Positions 31,863 to 46,800 of a stretch of DNA of 64,000 nucleotides are shown one piece after another. The notes under the pieces were generated by a model. The model worked only from the letters and a program-made list of their open reading frames with translations, was not told where the DNA came from and did no database searches. The position numbers were made by a program, and so were the translations under genes. This DNA is from Bugula neritina (taxonomy: Eukaryota; Bryozoa; Gymnolaemata; Cheilostomatida; Bugulidae): contig OZ037768.1 of assembly GCA_964035545.1 (NCBI GenBank), forward strand, positions 7,927,241 to 7,991,240. The letters are read 5' to 3'. How positions within the stretch are numbered: the stretch's first letter is position 1; the number at the start of each line of letters is the position of its first letter.

Positions 31863-34800
31863 GTGAGACTATTTACAAGTGTAACCATTCAGTATTGATT
31901 TAATCTTGTATAAACAATAAGTTCAATAATTCAGGTATAAGTTGACGAGAACTTGGTTTGCCAACAACAAATTTTGAGTTAGTGTCATAGGCTCAGCTTC
32001 AACTCTTGTTAGAATTAGTATTTTAGTTTATGGGAATGTGAAACATATAGTTCTAAGAATTCACTAGTAATGGCTGATATAAGAAACCAAGAGAACTTAT
32101 AGTGCTAGCATCTACTTTCCTATGAATGCTGATAAAGTTTGCAAGTTATAAACCATAGTTTGTGGGATGTGACTAATTGCAATGATTGCTGTTAAGTGTT
32201 GACTTGGTTGATAAAATTTGTCTTTGATATGTTAATCACCAGCACTGCTCATCATCCTATACTCAGTTGAATATTGCATAAGGTGCAGTGTTACAAGTGT
32301 ATTGGACTACAGTGTTGTCTATGGTATTGAGCTATAGAGGGCACCATCTTCATTCTATCCACTGACAATACAAACTGATCTTACAAGTTACCTAATTACT
32401 GTGATTAGTCATACTCAGTGTGTTTGATTTCACTGATAAAAATAAATAGTGCCATTCCATTGTAGTTGTATAACACTTGAAAGCAGGTCTCTTCCGATAT
32501 CATCAAACACCTACAATCACTGAAATACTATTTCCTCCGCCACTAATAGCTTACAATCACGTTATTAACAAAAGCATTTTTCTTGTCTTCTGATTGGATT
32601 GACTCACTCAGCATCAGCTGTCTCTGGCAGCATTTGCTCTCTCTGGCAGCATTTGCTCTCTTAACCGGCTATGCACTCAACTATTTCTCTACTTCAAGTT
32701 TCATCTCTCAGTCATGAGTTATTAATTAAGTTTGGCCTTGCCTTTGGTTAATTAGTTGTAGTTAACTTACTTAGTAGTTCTTATTGTGTGAAAAGTAAAT
32801 TAAGAGGCAGTCATGATAATATAATTAATATATTTTTTCTGTTCATACACTACTCGAACTAAGATTATTTACCCCCCTTCTCTTCCCTTTTTCCTCTCCC
32901 CCTCTCTCCCATCTCTCCCCCCTCCAAATGTTGAAGCCACACAAGATGACTGTTGATCACAAAGTAAAAGTTAGAAAACATAATTTCACACACTAGATTA
33001 GGTTTCTACTTGGTTATACAAGTTATGTTATTTGAGATGTGTGGCAAGTAGCTAATTTCTACAGTTCACATGGGTGGGTAGGAGGGCATTTAATATCGGC
33101 TATTGTTTGAAAAATGATTCCTCCAACTCTAATAACAAAATTCTGTATAGCATTTAATCCTTTCATTCACTTACTTTATGTCTGACCGTGAATGTTGAAA
33201 AGTAACCTTATTGAACCTTTACATAAGATTTAGTAGCTGTAATGTTATGTTTTGCCATTGTTTCTATTTAATGATTAAATTTGGGAACAAATAAGTTGAT
33301 TTGTCTGATAAGAAATTTCACAGCCGTCTAACTCTGCATAACTCTAATGGGCTGTAGTTGTTTGCCTGTTTGAGCAGAATTAATAAGTCTATTTCTGGTT
33401 GAAATTAGTTTGACTTTAAATAATGAGATGTTTTCTAGGCTAGTGAGTGTTCTAACTAAAATATGTAATGTTTTTCTCTATACTACTGACATCAGTAAAG
33501 TTGCCAATCATAATATAGTCATGTAACTTGAATAGCTCAGGTATCTGTGAAAGCTCAAGTGTCAGCATACTTGAAGCATGACTCAGGTGGACTTGGTTAC
33601 AAGTATGAGTCAACTGCTAACGTCACTTAACAAGTCTAAACCAGCTAAACAGTTGCTAGTCAAGTTACCTAGGTAGTTGTGTAATAGTAGTGACTATTAG
33701 TATGTCAGTCTGGAATGTCAGTAGAGGGTAATCGCAGTGACTACTGCCACTCATTAAGTTGTTATTATTCTAAACACTATCTCTGACTTGTAGCTACTTA
33801 CAGTAGGAATACCGAAACATATGATTACATCATAAGAAAATGTAGACAGCAATCTCAAAAATTTCTTTTTTTCTCCTTGAAGGTGATCACGTAGCCATTA
33901 TCTGACATATTACTCAACTGTTCTGGGTGTCCATTACACAATGCATGTTATTTGCACAGTAAAGTCGTAAAACTCCCAAAAACTATTTTGATTCAAATGT
34001 TGTGAATAGATTTCTTTTTAGTAGTTGAATAACAATTCTCCAGGTGTTTGCTCTTAACCCTGAATAGCCGAGTTCATCACATTATGTTTGCACCTGCTTA
34101 AAATATTTATATTTGTGATTCTATTTACAAAGAGAATGGTTTCCTTAATGTGTAGTTAAGTTATACTATACTATAAAGTATAATCTCAGTATATGTTTAA
34201 TATTTGCACTGTCTATGTACTAATTAATTAATAAGTATAAACAATAGAAATATCATCCCAACCAGTAACTACAGCTAATACACTAGTAGTAGATCATTTC
34301 AAGATGTCGATTAGTTATTATCTGAAAGCCTTTGTTATGTTGGCTTGTAATATAATTCTATTGTGTAGTGGGCTTCGTTCAAACACACCTTAGCTATGAT
34401 CTTGCACCGGTTGGGGTTGGGTGCAACTGCTCCGAAGTTTTTGAAAGCCTAAGTAGTAGTGAACTGTTATTAAAATCTAAAAACATATTCTCATGAAATA
34501 GTTACCAAGGTCTCACGGCGATCAAAATTGCAAATGTGGGAATTGGAAAAAGTTATGCTTTTCAAGTTGCTGCTTTTGCTAGATTTCTATAGTGTTATTG
34601 TTTGTGCTTTGATAAAAGCAACATCATGAGTAACTGTTATGTTATTCTTGTCCATTGTTTGTGCTTTGTGATATTACAAGTAACTGTTATTCCTAACCTC
34701 CTTTATATAATCTTAATTCATTGAAAGTCAGCAATAATTGGAAAACGCTTTTGATAGAAAATGGGTGCAAATAAGTACTTTAACATTAACAAACAACGCT

Positions 34801-37800
34801 TTCAGTTGATAATATTTTCTAGTTTCCAAATATCAACGTCTGGTACCAGAGGTAGCTAAAGTATTCAACTAGTGTTCTTATTGCATGAAAACCTTAGCCT
34901 GAGGCTAAACTCTGCAAGTATTACACACTAATGTGACACATTCTGAAGAGGGTGATGACACTTGTATACGTTACATGCATAGTGTATAAGGTGCTGCAAG
35001 GTTTCTAGTGCCCCTTGTTACCAGCAGTGGTGTATAGCAAAAATAAACCGCACTATAGGGCCAGTCTGACTATGTGAGAATTCATGGGACTTCCTTAGTA
35101 ACCACAAAAACATATGTGGAATGCTCTACTCTCAGTGTAGGCAGCACAGTCTGTTGTAAGTCAGCATCTAGCTTATTTACCCACCAAAGAGCATAAAACC
35201 TCTCCCATATACTTATTTATATTGACTTTACATTTACTTTTAAATCTCTTCCAAATATTAGTGATGTGGTGATAAATTTATTCAAAATCTAAGCATTAAT
35301 TTACTAGGCCTTATCAGCTATATAAATTTTGGCAGCTGCCAAAGTTAATGATAGTCCAGTGTCAATAACTGACCATGTTGACCACGGTCAGTGACTGTAG
35401 ATGACCACTAATGAGGTTACAGCATTCAGTAGTAAGATACTTGGTGCAGCCCCAAACAACCTCCCCTATCCTCATACTCTCTACTCTTCACTCTACATGT
35501 GTACTGCTGACTGTGTATAGCTGTAACTCCTGGCTACAGTTATCTGGCATCAGCAATCAGACTGGGTTTACACTGCAGCTAACAACTCTCTAGATATATG
35601 GAGATAGTGTCAGCTTACGGCATCATCTTTATCTCCCTATCATACACTACATATGATGCACCTAATACCCACTCTGTAGAGTGTAATGTAAGGGCTATGC
35701 AGCTATGTAGCTGTTAGTAGGGAAGAAAGCTATACATAATCATAATATTGGAGATATGAAAATGTTATTTGCCTTCCTATGGGTGTTTAATTGTAGCAAT
35801 AAAAGTTTTCACCCTAATAAATTATTTATCATCTTATAAAATTGAAACAATAGCAGCTTTGTAACATTCTGAGTCCAAAATGTAACCTTGATTTTGTACA
35901 TACTTAATGACCAGCTTGCAATCGGTTTCCAACAACTGTACATTATATAGATTAACTCCAGGTTGACTGCATAGTTTATAGTATAAAATCTACAAGTGAA
36001 GTTTTACATTCGTAATAATTAATTGGGGAATTGCTGATCTTTACATAGATTATTACAAGCCTGCCCTACCAGCTGGACTCAGTCTATATATCTATCTTTA
36101 ATTAGTGAAATGTTGCATGAATCAGTTCTAAAAGAAGGCATGTTTACACTTAACGGGCAGCCGGTTTTGTCTAACGCATCAGCCAATCTAAGCAGATACA
36201 TCAACCAAGTTATCAGTAAAACTTCTTAGACTGATTGACTGATTTTTTAGAATTAAATTACAAATTCAACTATTTTGTAGCAATGCACACCTAGTTTAAT
36301 AAAGTTTAACCCGTGCTCCGTAGCTTTTGCATGCCCACTTTATCTTAGTGCAAGAATAGAGTAAAACAGGTTCTGATTATTGTAAATCCTGCAAACCGAA
36401 AACCATACATTGATATTGCTTCGATGTAATAATAGTAATAACTACTACAACTACAGCTAGTAATAATTCATATATACACATTCATGTATTACACGCAGGA
36501 TCGTATAACCTAGCTCACAGATCTCTCCTTACAACACTTTAAATAACTTGTCATACAAATATTTGCTTAACATGAATAAGCTACTGAGAACTGGAGTAGC
36601 CCTCTACTTTAACTTTCCTATGGAAGAGGGTTTAAGCCTGTGCCTTGAGCTATTTTAGTACGACTACTATTTCTGGCAATTATTACCAAATAATGATCTC
36701 TTTGTTTTTATAGCATCTCACATACAGCAGTTATTAGAAATGCATAAACTGTCTGCTGAACACTAACCTGTAGTATATGTGAAAAGTAGTACCATGCAAG
36801 GGTTTACAACTCTAAATGCCGTTCTACCACAACCTGGGGCTAGGAAATAGAGTATTTGTTAACATATTCTAGAGTATATATTATATTATATAACTTTGTT
36901 TACTTGCATAATTATCAAGTATTAGTAGTGTATGTTAATAATGATTTCATCCTTTAGAGTTTATGATGACATAATTTAAGGATCAAGATCAGTCAACATG
37001 GAGATTTTTTATTGACTCAGTGATTTCATATTAGATGTATTATAAAATAATTAAAGCGTTGATTTAGTTTCCTTGGTTACGTAGTTGGGATAGTAAGAGC
37101 TTCCTGTACGAGGCTGCTATGTTGCCGTGGTGACATACTACCATGTAAATAACTATTTCTAATCAACTGTTCTATCTATCAAAAGCTAACATTTAACCAC
37201 ATTATACCATCATGTATGTTCATTCACATTTAAACTTAAGCTTGTATTATAATATGAAATATGCAAATAAAAAAGTAATACATATGTTTACTCCAACAAC
37301 TGTCACACTACGTTTATACCAATACACAAACAGGCTGCCAACTAGTTCAATAATGTGTCTATATATTATTAGTAACACATATTATTTTTTGATGCATTTT
37401 GTGGTAATATTTTATGCATATTTAAAAAGCTGGACCATACACTAACACTATAAACTTCCAACTCTTGAAACTATGAAAATAACTCTCTAGTATACAGGAT
37501 CTAATTTAGAGTTGCTCTCTCGTTTGTAGACATAGAATACTCCCTAGACTTTGACAGCCAAGACAACACTTATTTAGTGAACAATGATGGTTTAGACGCC
37601 AACGTCACTGGGACTATCGACTTTCTAGCTTTCCCTAGAAGATTTCTCAGCGTAGGTCCAACAGCCTTCTCTCAGCTGGCTGGGAGAAGTCAGAGAGATG
37701 AATGTTTGGGGAACTTGGATCTCTGTCCCGCAGGTAGGTTGTTAGCCTTAGGTGCTGTAATTGCTGTACACAGGCTAAAGTGTGCTGAGTCTATCGTATT

Positions 37801-40800
37801 GTAGTAATTTACTTCATATTTACATAATACACTCATGCAATGTGTACATTGGAGTAAGTCAATTATACAGCTTTACTCTTGTAACTTACAGTCTCTCAGC
37901 ATAAGAAATCATAGCAATGTAAAGTAAGTATAGTAAGTTATGGTGGCGCATTTATATATAAGTAATATGGTAGGTTAAGATTGGTGTATTGTACAATTTG
38001 TTGGTGTAGACTGAAGTAAGTTAAACTTTGTTTTATATGATGAAGCAAGAGTATAACTATACTGCATAGATTTTATGTAGCTACTTAAACATGTGGAGGT
38101 GTTATAGACCTATAATAAAACATACCTTTAGTTACCTGTGCCTCTCTATTAGTAATGACTGTATTATGTTGGCATTAAAATGCACTGTTACATAGAAAAT
38201 TGCTCTCTACTCATTATTTACATTACTGTAAGTACTACTAGGTTAGCTGGTTATTATTCCATCTTGAAATGTCATTGACCACATCATATAGTGGTTTAAG
38301 CAGTTAGTAATATTTTATTGTACAAAAGGAAATGCAAGACCTCATAGAATGAGTATTTATAGCTTAGCCCAATGAGAAACATTGTGGCTTCCTATTTGCC
38401 CCAATTGCATAACTAGAAACCTTCATTTGGGTAGATAACTCCAGTTACGTAGTTATTGTCGCTGTATTATCCTGTTATATTGATCGTGCTGTTTGTTGTA
38501 ATCTAGGCTATACGCTGTCGTTCTGGATTGTCATACTCAATGCTGACCTTAGCCTAAGAAACAATCAAATTCTCTTGGATAATGGGGGTTACAACTCACA
38601 CGGTCTCACTGTTTTCTGGAGCAACAATGCTTTGTATACAAAGTTTAGAAAACCCGGAGGACGAACTTGGACTGTGAGCATTAACAGATATTTTTATTAG
38701 CCTGTTATTCATATTTCTTAGCTCCATTCAACTTAGTTCGTAGTATACTGAAGCCATCAAAAGCTTAAACTATATAATATTTGATGCAATGCTTTAAATA
38801 ATAATATATAAAAATTTGTGAATTTCAGTTCTACTATATGATTAAAATTTAATTTTTTTAAAATGAATTAAAGTTTGAATTACGATTTACAAGTGAAATA
38901 ACTGTATTAAATTTTATATAGTTTGGGTGCAGAACCAGCCATTTAGTCTTAGCTAAGATGTTTGTGCTTATATAACATGTAAATTGCATATTCTAAAAAA
39001 TCTTCTTTATTTTTTGTTTTCAGAATGTTGCACATGAGCTCTACCCAGCCCAAGTGTACTATGGTCCAGGGGACAACTTTGTGAATTACTGGTACCACTT
39101 TGCAGCCACCTGGTCTGATACCAGAGGTCTGCAGGTCTTCTTGAATGGGGAACCTGTGGGCGCCCCCTCTAATCCAACTATGGAAAGTAGGTTATGCTCA
39201 ACATTTTGCAAATATCTTTATTTACATATTTATTATATATTTTACTATTTTTAGCTGATAATTCATAATTATGGTATGCTTTTTCTTTATTGGTAAAAAT
39301 GCTGAAACTTCAAAAATTTAAGTTTGTATATTTTAGGCATTGTTTATTTCGGGGAACTATTGCATATATTTTTAATGTTTTTAAACTAATGATAAAAATT
39401 TAAGTTCTAAAAATGTTTCAAAGCTGCTAAACTTTTAGATGAAGATGATTTAAATGCAGGTAAATCCTTGTATAGTGTGTAGTAACTCTTTTCATGAAAT
39501 TATACCTGCATTTAATTAACACAATGACTGCTTCACCAAAAACACCCCATATTCCCATTTTGTAATTGAAAATTCTAGTCAACTATTTTCCATGGTCTTC
39601 AAATTCCGCAGATAGCGGTTTTTCCCATTTTTAGTTGTTGCCCAACTTTAATCTTTAATTCTGTTGGTTGATATGAAGAATATGACTTGTTCTATTCACA
39701 GATTGTTTTACTAAACGTGTACATCTATGTTTATATTTGAAGGTGTGACAGATATTAGGATGCCTTTCATTATCGGTGCATCACCATTCAACTCCAACGC
39801 TAATAAGATGGGCATCTCTGAGCTGAAGTTCTTTGCTAAGTGGATGAATAAAGAGCAAATTATTGGCTTCTGTATGTTCAATTAGATATACATGATTATG
39901 TTTACTTGTATATCAGAATAGGGCAGTCAAAGCATGGACCCATTACTGTCGCTGGTTTTAAAGCTTTAAAACATCTTTCTTTGTATTATTCAAATTGATA
40001 TTGTATTAAAGGCAATAGTGCATTGCAGGTTTAGATAAAAAGTAAGAATAGTGCCTTTAAGATCACTTGGTTCTAGAAATCTGTAGTGAAATAAAAGCTT
40101 ATATATAAGCATTAACATTTTATATAATATTTGAATATTACGTGATAAATTGAAATGTTTACTAAAATAAAATATAATATATAACACTTAATATACAACA
40201 TATATTAAATAATATATGATGCATATTTGATTCTGAATAAATAAAAAAACATACTTATTGTAAACTTGACAAAAAACTTTATCTTTTACATATGCTTTGT
40301 AGATGGGCCGAGACATTACTTCTTTAGCATGAACAAAGTGATCCCCAGCGCCTCAGGGAACATGGTGGCAGCTTGGCCTACTTCCTTACAAGCCAGACTG
40401 TTTGGAGAGTCTCAGGTAGTGTGTAGTATACTGCTTTATCTATCATTCATAATAAACTCATATATAGCTTGTATTCCTACATAAACCGAGTATTTGCTCC
40501 TTATAAATAAGTGCTGAATGTTAGATAGTTTAGCTACTCTTTATAGTTTATATTTTAAATTTTACTCACTACATTTCCATGCATTATGCCAATAGATTTT
40601 TCATTGCCTAATGGAAACAGTTACATCGAAGGAAACCACAACCATAAGTTAATGCAAACCTGCACATTCATGGGAACATATTGACTTAGGTTGTTACACA
40701 TATGTGTGCACCTTAGCTTTATCTACAGCTTGGTGTTGAGGGTAATAAAACTTTTATTGCTATCTTTAAATGCTGACACTAACTACAATGTTGTTACTGC

Positions 40801-43800
40801 AGATGGTAACAGGAAGATCTGACATGGCAATGCAGCTCGGCTGGTCTACTAGCAGCGGAATTGAAAGTTATATTGACGCTGGAGATGTGAGCAAAACGTG
40901 CTTTGGCCAGGTGAGTAGTAAATTATTTTGTGAGTGTAAAACCTGAATAAAAGTTTAACGGCCTACACACTTTGGTATGATGTACAGCTAGTTGATTAGT
41001 ACTTATTTTAATAATATAAATGTTGTTTTGTGCTTTTAAAGGTTGCTAAATGTGATTTCTACATCTCCTTCTGGATCATGGTTGCCGATGTTTCTAGTAC
41101 AATGACCGTCTTGGATACCGGAAAGTTTGGCATATCCGTCCTTTTTAGAGATTCTGCACTCGTTGCCCTTATCTATGCTAAAACTAAGGTAAACATACCT
41201 TTATGAGGGAAATACTGCTACTATTAAAAAAGAACATTTTAAATGAATTTTAAGTGTAAACTGATAGCCCCTAGCAACTGTTTTGGTATGTAGAATACAA
41301 TTTCATGCTTCTATTTATTAGTATGGATTTACAGTCACTAAGGTATAGTATAAATGAAGCATATTACAGCCCTGGCTTAATATTCACGTATATACTGCAT
41401 TAAGTATTTGAAGATGCTGCATTTAGACTATGATGTTCTCCTAAGCTGTACATGCAAATACCTGGCTCTTACAACATTCAATACGCAACCAGATCTTAAT
41501 TTGCTTTTCAGTTGTACATTACGTTAGAATGTGCTGCCAAATTACACCCACAATCCTTAGTTACAGCTCAAGGCAGCTGCTCTTAGGGTTTAGTTTCTTA
41601 TATTAATAAGTTTAGTGCTTATTGGCTGGCCTTTATGCAGTATTACCCTACTTCCTATCTATTAAATAGCAATGCTTTGCTGCTGATATACTCTTTTGCT
41701 GACCAAATGCTATAAAATACATATAATATTGCCTGTATAATATATAATATGCAATATATATGTATCATATATACATGTAATATATAATATTACATATATA
41801 ATCTATAATATGTATAATATATATACATGTATTATTGCCTTTTAGAATCATAGTTTTCGGTATGAAGAGGATGAGACCACTGGTTCTGATGCATTTATAT
41901 TTATTGAAAATTAATTTGTTATGTTGCTTGGTATATTGCTTCTGCTTTTCTTGACAAAAGTGTCACTAAATTTGAAACAAGACGTTTACTATCATATCTT
42001 TGCAAGTCTCATGTGTATAGAGTGATAGTCTCATCTGTTTTCAGTAAACTGTGTTCTGTTGTGTTGCTGTTAAAAGTTATCCTGTTTATTGTAGCCTATA
42101 GTTCTTACCTTCACGAACCCACAAGCTAATCAGTGGTACTTTGTGGAAATTGATAGAAACTTGAGAACCAAATACAACTCTCTTTGGATAAATGGAATAC
42201 TGGTGAATCAGCAGCAACTGCCTCCCTTTGGAAGGTAATTTGTTCAGTTTGTGTCATTTTTACAAGTTTGTATTGTGTATATGAGTAAAGGTAATCTTAT
42301 ACTGTAGTTGTATTCAGTCTCATAGTTAATGCATATAAAAATCTTAGAATGAGTAAAATTTTGCTCAACAAATGCTACTTAATGCTTGGGATTGTTGCCT
42401 GCCGTATAGATTTTGAAAACATTTTGTTGAAAAGTTTTAAGTTAGTCTTACACATGACCTTACTACCAGGGAGAGTCTGACAAAGCAGCTTTCAATTGAT
42501 CATTCTGGTTCATGATTGAATCGAATCTTGTTCTAGTCTTTAGTATTTTTTGTCATATAATTTTATATTATAGAGTACATCATTTACCAACTTCTAGCTC
42601 TCCTTATAATAGTTTTGCATTACTAACATATAGTTTGGTTGTAGTATACCACCTCAGAACCTCCACCAGGGGGCATCCAACAACCTGCTGATAGGAAGAA
42701 GGAACCCAGGCTCAGACTTCACGTACCCATCCACAGGCATGTTCACCATTGATAGGCTGGATTTGCTCCAAGGAAGTCGTGACTATTTGATGAAGATTGG
42801 GCATATCCAACGAGGTGACAACTCCAAACCTACATTATTTAAAATAATTGTATACTATAACTTATATTTTTAATAACCTTCAGGTTTTGATGTTGAAATT
42901 ATTTATTTTAACTGATGCTTTGCTAAAAAATATACTTTAGTGGTAATTGATTAGTGATGTCGGTGAGTCATGAAGGAGCAGGTGCTCTGTAGGTGTTTAC
43001 AACATCTTCTATGATTCACTCATTAAATACCTTTTACGTTATTATCCGTTTAATTAATTTATTGTTCAATGCTGAAACCATAGCGGAGTTATTCACTAAT
43101 AGTTATCAGTGAGGGTAGGTTATCTCACCCACCTTTTACTTCTCTGGAGTTTACTGAAACGTCTACTATGTGATGTAATTGTGTATTTTCAAGAAATGCC
43201 TGCTAATGAGTAACACGAAGTCTTAATTTACTGTAAATGCCAGCAGTCTGGATTCACAATGCAAGCAGCAAATAGCAATCATTAGCTAGTAATAGAATAA
43301 GTGCTTCCTTCACTAAATGATGAAATCCTATTTCTAATATTATACACTAGAGCAACATTTTCCTATCTAATAATGTCTAAATACTGTATGTTTAAAGCAG
43401 ATAACTTATTGTTTGGCCACCAGTGCATTTATTTATTTGTTCTACTCATTTCTTTAAAGACAAAGTTATCTAATTTGTTTAACATCAATAACATAGGGAA
43501 TGTTGGGTTGTAGGAGTTCCTCCTCATATATTCTACAACATGGAGAAGCCTCAATCTGGTCAAAATATGTATTCTTTGCTGTTCAAAAACCAGAGCATTC
43601 AGCATTTACCAACTGTGGAGGTGATGAACCCTAACCAGGGCTTTCAGTATGTACCAGGAAAGAGTATGTACGCATTGTTGCTCTCCGGGGCTACTGCTGG
43701 TATGACTCAGCCTAGAAGGAATGAGGAATGCTACAACAATTTAGGTATTTAGAAGTTGTCTTCTTTCTGGTATTGAAAACAACTGGATTACTACTAATGT

Positions 43801-46800
43801 TCAGTTTTAGTATTTGATTAATCATTGCTAGATCGCAAGGCGCACTGAAACATTATTATATTTGTTTAAAACTGTCAACAATAGTTGTTTATCACCTAAT
43901 CATATTGCTGAGTAAAATGTTAAGTCATGGCCACATCGAGCAGATTTCCTCGAAGACTGCTGGCGAAAACTTTGCAGAGGCAGCAAAATAGGGCTAAATG
44001 TACAGCGTAAAAATTTTTGAGGTTAGAATCTGATTGGCCAATCACTATTTATCAAGCCCACTTTTGTATTTCAGTTTTACGCTTTTATTGAGAATGGAGA
44101 ATGAAATTTCAAAATGAAATAATAGTAAAGCCATTGGCAAATACAACAGGTCACTTGAATGATGTTCGCGCTGACAATGTTGAATGTATTGTGTGTGGCA
44201 GGTAACTCCTGCAGCAGATTTTCTCCGCACACAAAATACCGGTACATGTAACTCTAGATTTAACCATTTATAATATCATTCTGTAGAAAAATGTGTGCAC
44301 GGGCTGCTGATAAGAGGATGGTTTAACCTTCAAATACTGGTTGATAATGCTGGGTACATGTCTTCTGGGTTCAGTGGCATCAGTATGGGCTACTTCAATG
44401 GCAGACTCGTCATAACTGCCAACACTCTCTCTAAAGCGTGGCGTCTGGAAATCACTACGGCAATGGAAAGAAAATGGATGTTTCTGGAGATCTCATTTCA
44501 TCCCAAGTTTGGACTCTCTGTGTTTAAAGACAAGGTACTGTTTGTAGATGAGTATTTCGCCCGTATCTGTGAAATATTGTATAGGTTTGGTACTTTACTG
44601 CCTCTTTTTCCTGTATTTCCAGTATTGACTTTAATTTAATCTTTCATCATAGTTTGTGTTATGGTGCTCAAAAGTGCTCTTTAAATACCATCTGTTGACT
44701 TGATATGATAATTACTACAGAATTTTCTCTGGATCTCATCAGTTATTAAACTATTAGCAGTGACTTTCCAAAACAAGATTTTGCTGAGCTAAATAAGTTG
44801 TGTTTTAGGAGCTCATAGCTGACACGGTTGCATATTCGAATGTGAACTATCGGCCCGCTGTTCTCCCAAGTAAGTTTATTTTGGGAGGAACTAACGACAT
44901 CAACATGAACAATGGAGCTCTGCTTGTGGATGATCTGGAGATCTGGTATGGAGATCGTGGCTACGTCTGCAGTTTCAGAATTGATAGCATCTGTTACACA
45001 GAGAGAACCAAGCATTATGTGATTGGTAAGAAAGGGATACTATTTAGTTTCCAATAAATAATAATGATGTAACTCTGAATAAGTTTTATAGACTTTTATA
45101 GTTTGGGTTGCAGCACAACTACTTCCATCTCTCTAACCCTTTGGTTTTAGATTTTTAATATTAAATTTTGTTGCAAAATTTCAGCTCGTTTTTAAAAATA
45201 AGCCAATCAAATGACACACTATCTTTAGAAGCAAGACACCCTCCCAGCATGTCTACTATTCAGCATGAACTTTTTGTATTGCAGACTTTGACAACTGGGA
45301 CTATGACTATAGTGGAAGACTACAGCATGAAGAGCTGATAATACCCGCATACGGTTATTTAGTTGATGGTCTTTACGACCAAGCTCTAGATGTCAATGGC
45401 ATCAGTCACTCACCCACAACAGTGAGTGACATCAAGCCTCGGACACCAGCTAGAGATCATTGGTTAGGTAAGATTGTTTCAAAATAGATAATCTTGTCAA
45501 ACTACAAAATTATAAACCTTTTTTGGTAAAAAATTGAACACATTTTAGACAAAATTTAAGTTTTTTTTACAAATTTATTATGAACCAAATATTCTCTTAA
45601 TTTTTGTCAATTTCATCTGTGGAAACATTCATGTTCGTTAAATTCATTTTTCATCGATTTTAGGTAACTTAGCCTACGTGCAAGGAAGTGGATACACTGT
45701 ATCCTTCTATGTGAAACCAGAGGCTAGCATGTTGACTGCTTCTAACCAAGCCATTTATTTCCTTTCTACTGGTTTGTACTCTTTAAGCTCTTAACTCATT
45801 TATGTTTATAATATAAAAACCAGACATACACTGTATATGTTATTACCTCCCTTAGTCAATTTTATGTGATCATGCAGGTGTGAATGGCATTGACGTCTAC
45901 TACAAGAATAACAGACTGCATGCAGAAGCGCGTCTTGGAAACAGGAAGTGGTCAGTCAGTTCTCCCGTAGACTATCTCAAAGCTGACGAATGGAATTACA
46001 TCATTGTAGCCTGGTCACCTGTAAAGGGACTGCTGTTGGCCAAAGATGAACGTCTGTACTTAGTGAATCAGGACATGTTTGGACAGCAAATGACAAATGA
46101 GGTACAACAAATACTTTGCATTAAAAAGTTCTTTTCTAGACAGACAGCTTTTTATTGTCTATTGAATATTTGTTTTAAACTCTACCAACAGCAATTGTAT
46201 TGATTTTGTAAGTAATGGTCTATGCCTCACTTTTGTTCCTCAGTAATTCTCTCAATAGACCAATAGTATGATGTATAAAGTTGTCAATATTTATACAATA
46301 TCTTCAATTAAATTTTGTATTATTTGGTAGTCAGTAGAGGTAAGCATAGCTTCTGGTAAGAAAGTGTGTCCCATCTTGTAGCTCCGCTACTGATAATAAT
46401 ATATTGTTGCTTAAAGACACTAGAGCTAAATTTATGGTATATTTTATAAAATCAAACTTTGGAACTATTGGGACAGAACAAAGTATGTTCATTATTGTAC
46501 AAACAATAATGTTTTATTAAAAAGTTTACCTAATTTTGTAAATTGGAAATTGCCAGTGAGTTTCTGTAGCAGAAATCAGACTGTAAGACATCATCCTTCC
46601 AGAATATGCTGGAAGCAACTGAAACTATGCCAGTCACACTGTGGTGATAGTATGGGTTGATTGAATCTCTCAAATCAGCTGCTAGATCTACTGCTAGCTG
46701 CTGTATTTATGCTCTGTCTGCTCAGTAAATCTTTTTCAAATCTTAGAATAAAGCATTAGTTTATGAGAGTCAGTTGTAAGAAATAATCTGCTTGTATTTA

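Noticed and set aside
41720-41835. Palindromic AT-rich stretch as a hairpin, origin or MITE
   Set aside because: It reads as irregular simple sequence without defined ends or a target-site duplication.
43925-44230. Possible mobile element in intron 11 of gene 2 (palindrome TGATTGGCCAATCA near 44030)
   Set aside because: There is a single short palindrome, no second copy in the window and no target-site duplication found.
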